A DNA stretch of 64,000 bases from Otis tarda (taxonomy: Eukaryota > Chordata > Aves > Otidiformes > Otididae). The stretch covers positions 45,389,803 through 45,453,802 of the forward strand of contig CM048591.1 in NCBI GenBank assembly GCA_026413225.1, read 5' to 3'. Below are positions 61,230 through 64,000 of the stretch, one piece after another (positions within the stretch are counted from its first letter, which is position 1; each line of letters opens with the position of its first letter). The position numbers were made by a program, and so were the translations under genes. The notes beneath the pieces are model-generated. The model worked only from the letters and a program-made list of their open reading frames with translations. It ran no database searches and was not told the DNA's origin.

Positions 61230-61378
61230 TTGTTCAGAGCACTTTTGCTTAATCTAGACTCTTCACCTTTTCGTTGCTTTGTTTGCTCTTGGATTACTTT
61301 TTCCCAGAAGTTCTTCAGCTCCTCTGCATCATGACCACCCATCTTGTGGCGTCTAAAGTTGGTATGCTTACTCATTTT
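61230..61378 (-). CDS. Coding exon of an unidentified minus-strand gene, probably containing the start codon
   Basis: The minus strand shows a well-formed exon: acceptor GCTTTTCAG (AG at 61380-61379), 149 coding bases and donor GTAAGT (61229-61224), leaving phase 2. The frame is open throughout. It reads Lys, then MSKHTNFRRHKMGGHDAEEL, KNFWEKVIQEQTKQRKGEES and RLSKSALN. The ATG (61375-61373) has A at -3, so translation may start here after a noncoding first exon; it could also be an internal exon. The peptide is highly charged, basic at both ends and predicted helical in the middle, with no signal peptide. I cannot name the family. Neighbouring exons were not found in the window. Confidence 0.6.
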
Positions 61379-64000
61379 CTGAAAAGCAATTTGGAGGTCA
61401 GAGCTGTCAGAAGCCTAACCTGGGGCAGATTCTGTGTTGCTTAGCCCCTTGCCATTTCTTTCTCATTAAGTGCCATTAAAATAAAGTATGTCACCTGAAA
61501 AAAATAAGTAACTTATGCTTACTGTGCCTTGAAGCAAAATAGAAGACATTGCAACAGACCTTGGGTGACAGTTAAATGGTACACCTATATTTTTGTTACT
61601 GAGTAATGACTACACATGGCACAGTTCACTGACATATTGTGGAGGCCTCAGTATGTGCAAGGTTTTAAGTGGTTTTGGAAGAGCTGAGGAAAAATACTTT
61701 CAAATATAGTGCCATCATTGCTGAAGTTCGGATGAGATGTTGTGAAGGGCTTTCCCTTTTTCTGCCTCCTGTAGTTTTAAAAGATATGATAGATGGTTGT
61801 TATCCAAGGGAAATACATTGCTCTTAAATGATTCATTTTACTACTCCAAATGATATCAAGCATGAAATATGCAGGGAAATTATGAATTTGAAGCTTAAGC
61901 ACACAGAATGCGAAGCCCTGGGGAGCTTGTTATGGCCTTGTTCTTTAATTTAGCAAAAATCAGTCTTAAATATTGCTAAAAGTGGAACTTGTTAAAATAT
62001 AGAAAAGAGTTCCAAGAAATTAGAAAAAAAGACAGAAATGAGCTTAATTTCTCCTTGCTTAATGCACAGTATTCAAACACGGAAGATTTTAACATTCTCA
62101 GCATATCTGAGGTGCTTGCTGAAGTTACCAAATATGCATTGGTTACCAGATCTTAGTGGTACTTTGAAAAGTTAAGGTCTGTGGTTTATTCCCAAAGGAA
62201 ATAATCAGAAAAATTGCATCATATACTATATTTGTTGCTGGACAAATATTGCTTTGTTATGACTTTAGATCGGGTACCAACAACCCATTACATTTCTACC
62301 CCAACCTTGAAGCAAGATTTCCTGCATCAGTCTCCTCCACTAAGCCCCTTCAGCAAGTGGGAGGATGCAAGAAAGAAAAAAAAAAACCCAAACTATGTTC
62401 CTGAGTTTTCTATGACTAGATCAACACATAATTTGAGGGTTCCTATAAAATCCCTTTGCTTCTTTGTGTTCATCTATATTCTGCTGTCACCAGATACTTT
62501 TGCCAACTGTTCACTCTGTAGTGCTGGTGAATTAATGCCTCACAGACCCTGATACGTACTTGTGAGTCTGCTTCATAGACAACGTCACACTTTACAAGCT
62601 GTCTTTGATAAACACTACGAAGACTATGCTAATTTAGACCAATCTGAGGAAACCTTTTATTTGTACAATGCTGTAAGCAGAAGATCAGAGAAAAAGGAAG
62701 TCAGACACAACACAATGAAGGCAGAGTTATGTAAGGTCTTCCTATCGAATAAGGTATTTTAAACTCCTGAAGTTTTACAAGGGCATGTAAGTAAGATATT
62801 GGCATCTTCCTACATTGAATATTGTAGATTTGCCATCATTTTCACAAACCTGTTTTTTACGAAGATCAATAAAAACAAATAATTTTGCCAAAGTTCGTGG
62901 TAAGTCTGACTGGACTGAAAAACTTGCTTCACAACAAGAAAAATCTCTGTCACTTCTAGATGCAGTATTTTTCCACAGAGGAGTCCAGTGGCTCAAAGAC
63001 TGGCAGAACCCAGTAGTAAGTGTGAACTGGTTAGTCCATGTAATACTATCTCCTATGTGACAGAGTATCAGACATGCTTGAGTGGTTAGGATACAGCTCC
63101 TCTTCACAGCAAGGTCAGCAAGAACTGCAATATCACCAAAACAATCAGATATTTTCCTCTGAGGCAAACAGCAGTTTTCTGGTGTTTCCCTTGCTGTGGA
63201 CTCGGGATGCTGTAGATGTAGCACTGTGGGGTACAACAGGGTTGCACTGGTGTGGGTACAGCAGTTCTACTACCACCTTTTGCTAAATGTGCTTTGTTTA
63301 TAAATGATGTGGTCTAAATGGGAATATGGGTAATCTTTTAATGGTCTTTTGTCTCACTCTGAGGCCCTAAAATAACAGTACTGTTTAAGGCTTCATCTAG
63401 CACAAAGGTATGCATGTCACGAACACATTGGAACATGCCCTATCTATATCTTAATTCTATAGGCTTTGAGCAGTGTTAGAATAAATGGTCTGGTAATAGC
63501 TTGTTACAGTGAGTGATGGAATATGATTATTTCATCATGCCTAGACCAACAGGTCACCTGGATCTTTGCACCATTTAAAGGCTTTTCTATCAGCAGCAGC
63601 TGCCCACTTGACACCCTGCAGGTAATTATCCAGTTGCCTCAGAAGCCAGGTGCAAGCTGCTGACAAACCGAGTAGGTTTGCCCTCCAAACTCCATTACAC
63701 TTTGCCTCGTGTAAGAGTTTGCCATAACACGTTAACCTTTCCTTAGAGATTAAGTTTTTATGATTATTAAACTTCTAGTAGGTGTTCTTCAGGTGGTACA
63801 AAGAAGGCCTCAGTCTTTATATGCAGCCTAAATTGCTTAGATTTTTGTGGGGTGCATTAGGCTTTTGGCTGCCTTAAATCTTGGCTGCACCACTCAGACG
63901 AGCAAGCTGCGGTCAGACAGGTACCCCAAAGATGGGGATACTTCCACAAATGTTAGTTTGGTATGTTTATGGCACTTTTTGTAAGCCAAGAACATTTGAC
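61379..64000. other. Flank or upstream intron of the 61.3 kb exon
   Basis: Mostly AT-rich. Between 62.2 and 63.24 kb there are open frames on both strands (153 codons minus; 112, 66 and 81 codons plus) with no family match, so none is called. No CpG island or first exon for the 61.3 kb gene is visible, and its promoter is probably beyond the right edge. Confidence 0.45.

Noticed and set aside
1-64000. CRISPR array, operon or other prokaryotic-type system
   Set aside because: Spliced genes, CpG islands, CR1 LINEs and LTR fossils show this is a vertebrate nuclear genome. No regularly spaced direct repeats were seen.

Overview
The window is nuclear DNA from a bird. Two host genes on the minus strand are recognisable, CDC14B (first coding exon only) and PRXL2C (complete, six coding exons). 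Their order and orientation match the human chromosome 9q22 block. The interspersed repeats are CR1 LINEs in three separate places and retroviral LTR fossils, as in birds, with no Alu or L1. This block lies on chromosome Z in birds as far as I know, so Z linkage is likely but is an inference. The species cannot be fixed from the sequence alone.

Layout. Positions 1-5176 are the start of CDC14B intron 1. A large CpG island (about 4.45-6.1 kb) holds CDC14B exon 1, with a CCAAT box and CRE-like sites just upstream on the minus strand. About 3.4 kb further on lies PRXL2C (8755-12698, minus), whose exon 1 sits in its own CpG island. All splice sites are GT/AG, the phases agree, and the product is 220 residues, so the gene looks functional.

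From about 13 kb to 61 kb the window is mostly AT-rich noncoding DNA with no intact gene that I can support. It contains an old antisense CR1/L3-type piece (13.6-14.0 kb), an LTR fossil with internal repeats (22.3-22.9 kb), two adjacent antisense CR1 pieces (34.5-35.2 kb), a decayed coding-like segment (37.7-38.0 kb), a probable tRNA-derived SINE (38.1-38.5 kb), a solo LTR (48.0-48.3 kb), a 120-bp inverted-repeat element (48.7-48.8 kb) and a long sense CR1 with most of ORF2 (54.2-57.1 kb). Further on are an 80-bp palindromic MITE-like element (58.5 kb) and, at 61.2-61.4 kb on the minus strand, a convincing coding exon of a gene I do not recognise.

No gene cluster or dedicated new system is evident. 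The best leads are the unidentified exon at 61.3 kb, the relic exon at 37.8 kb and the small inverted-repeat elements.
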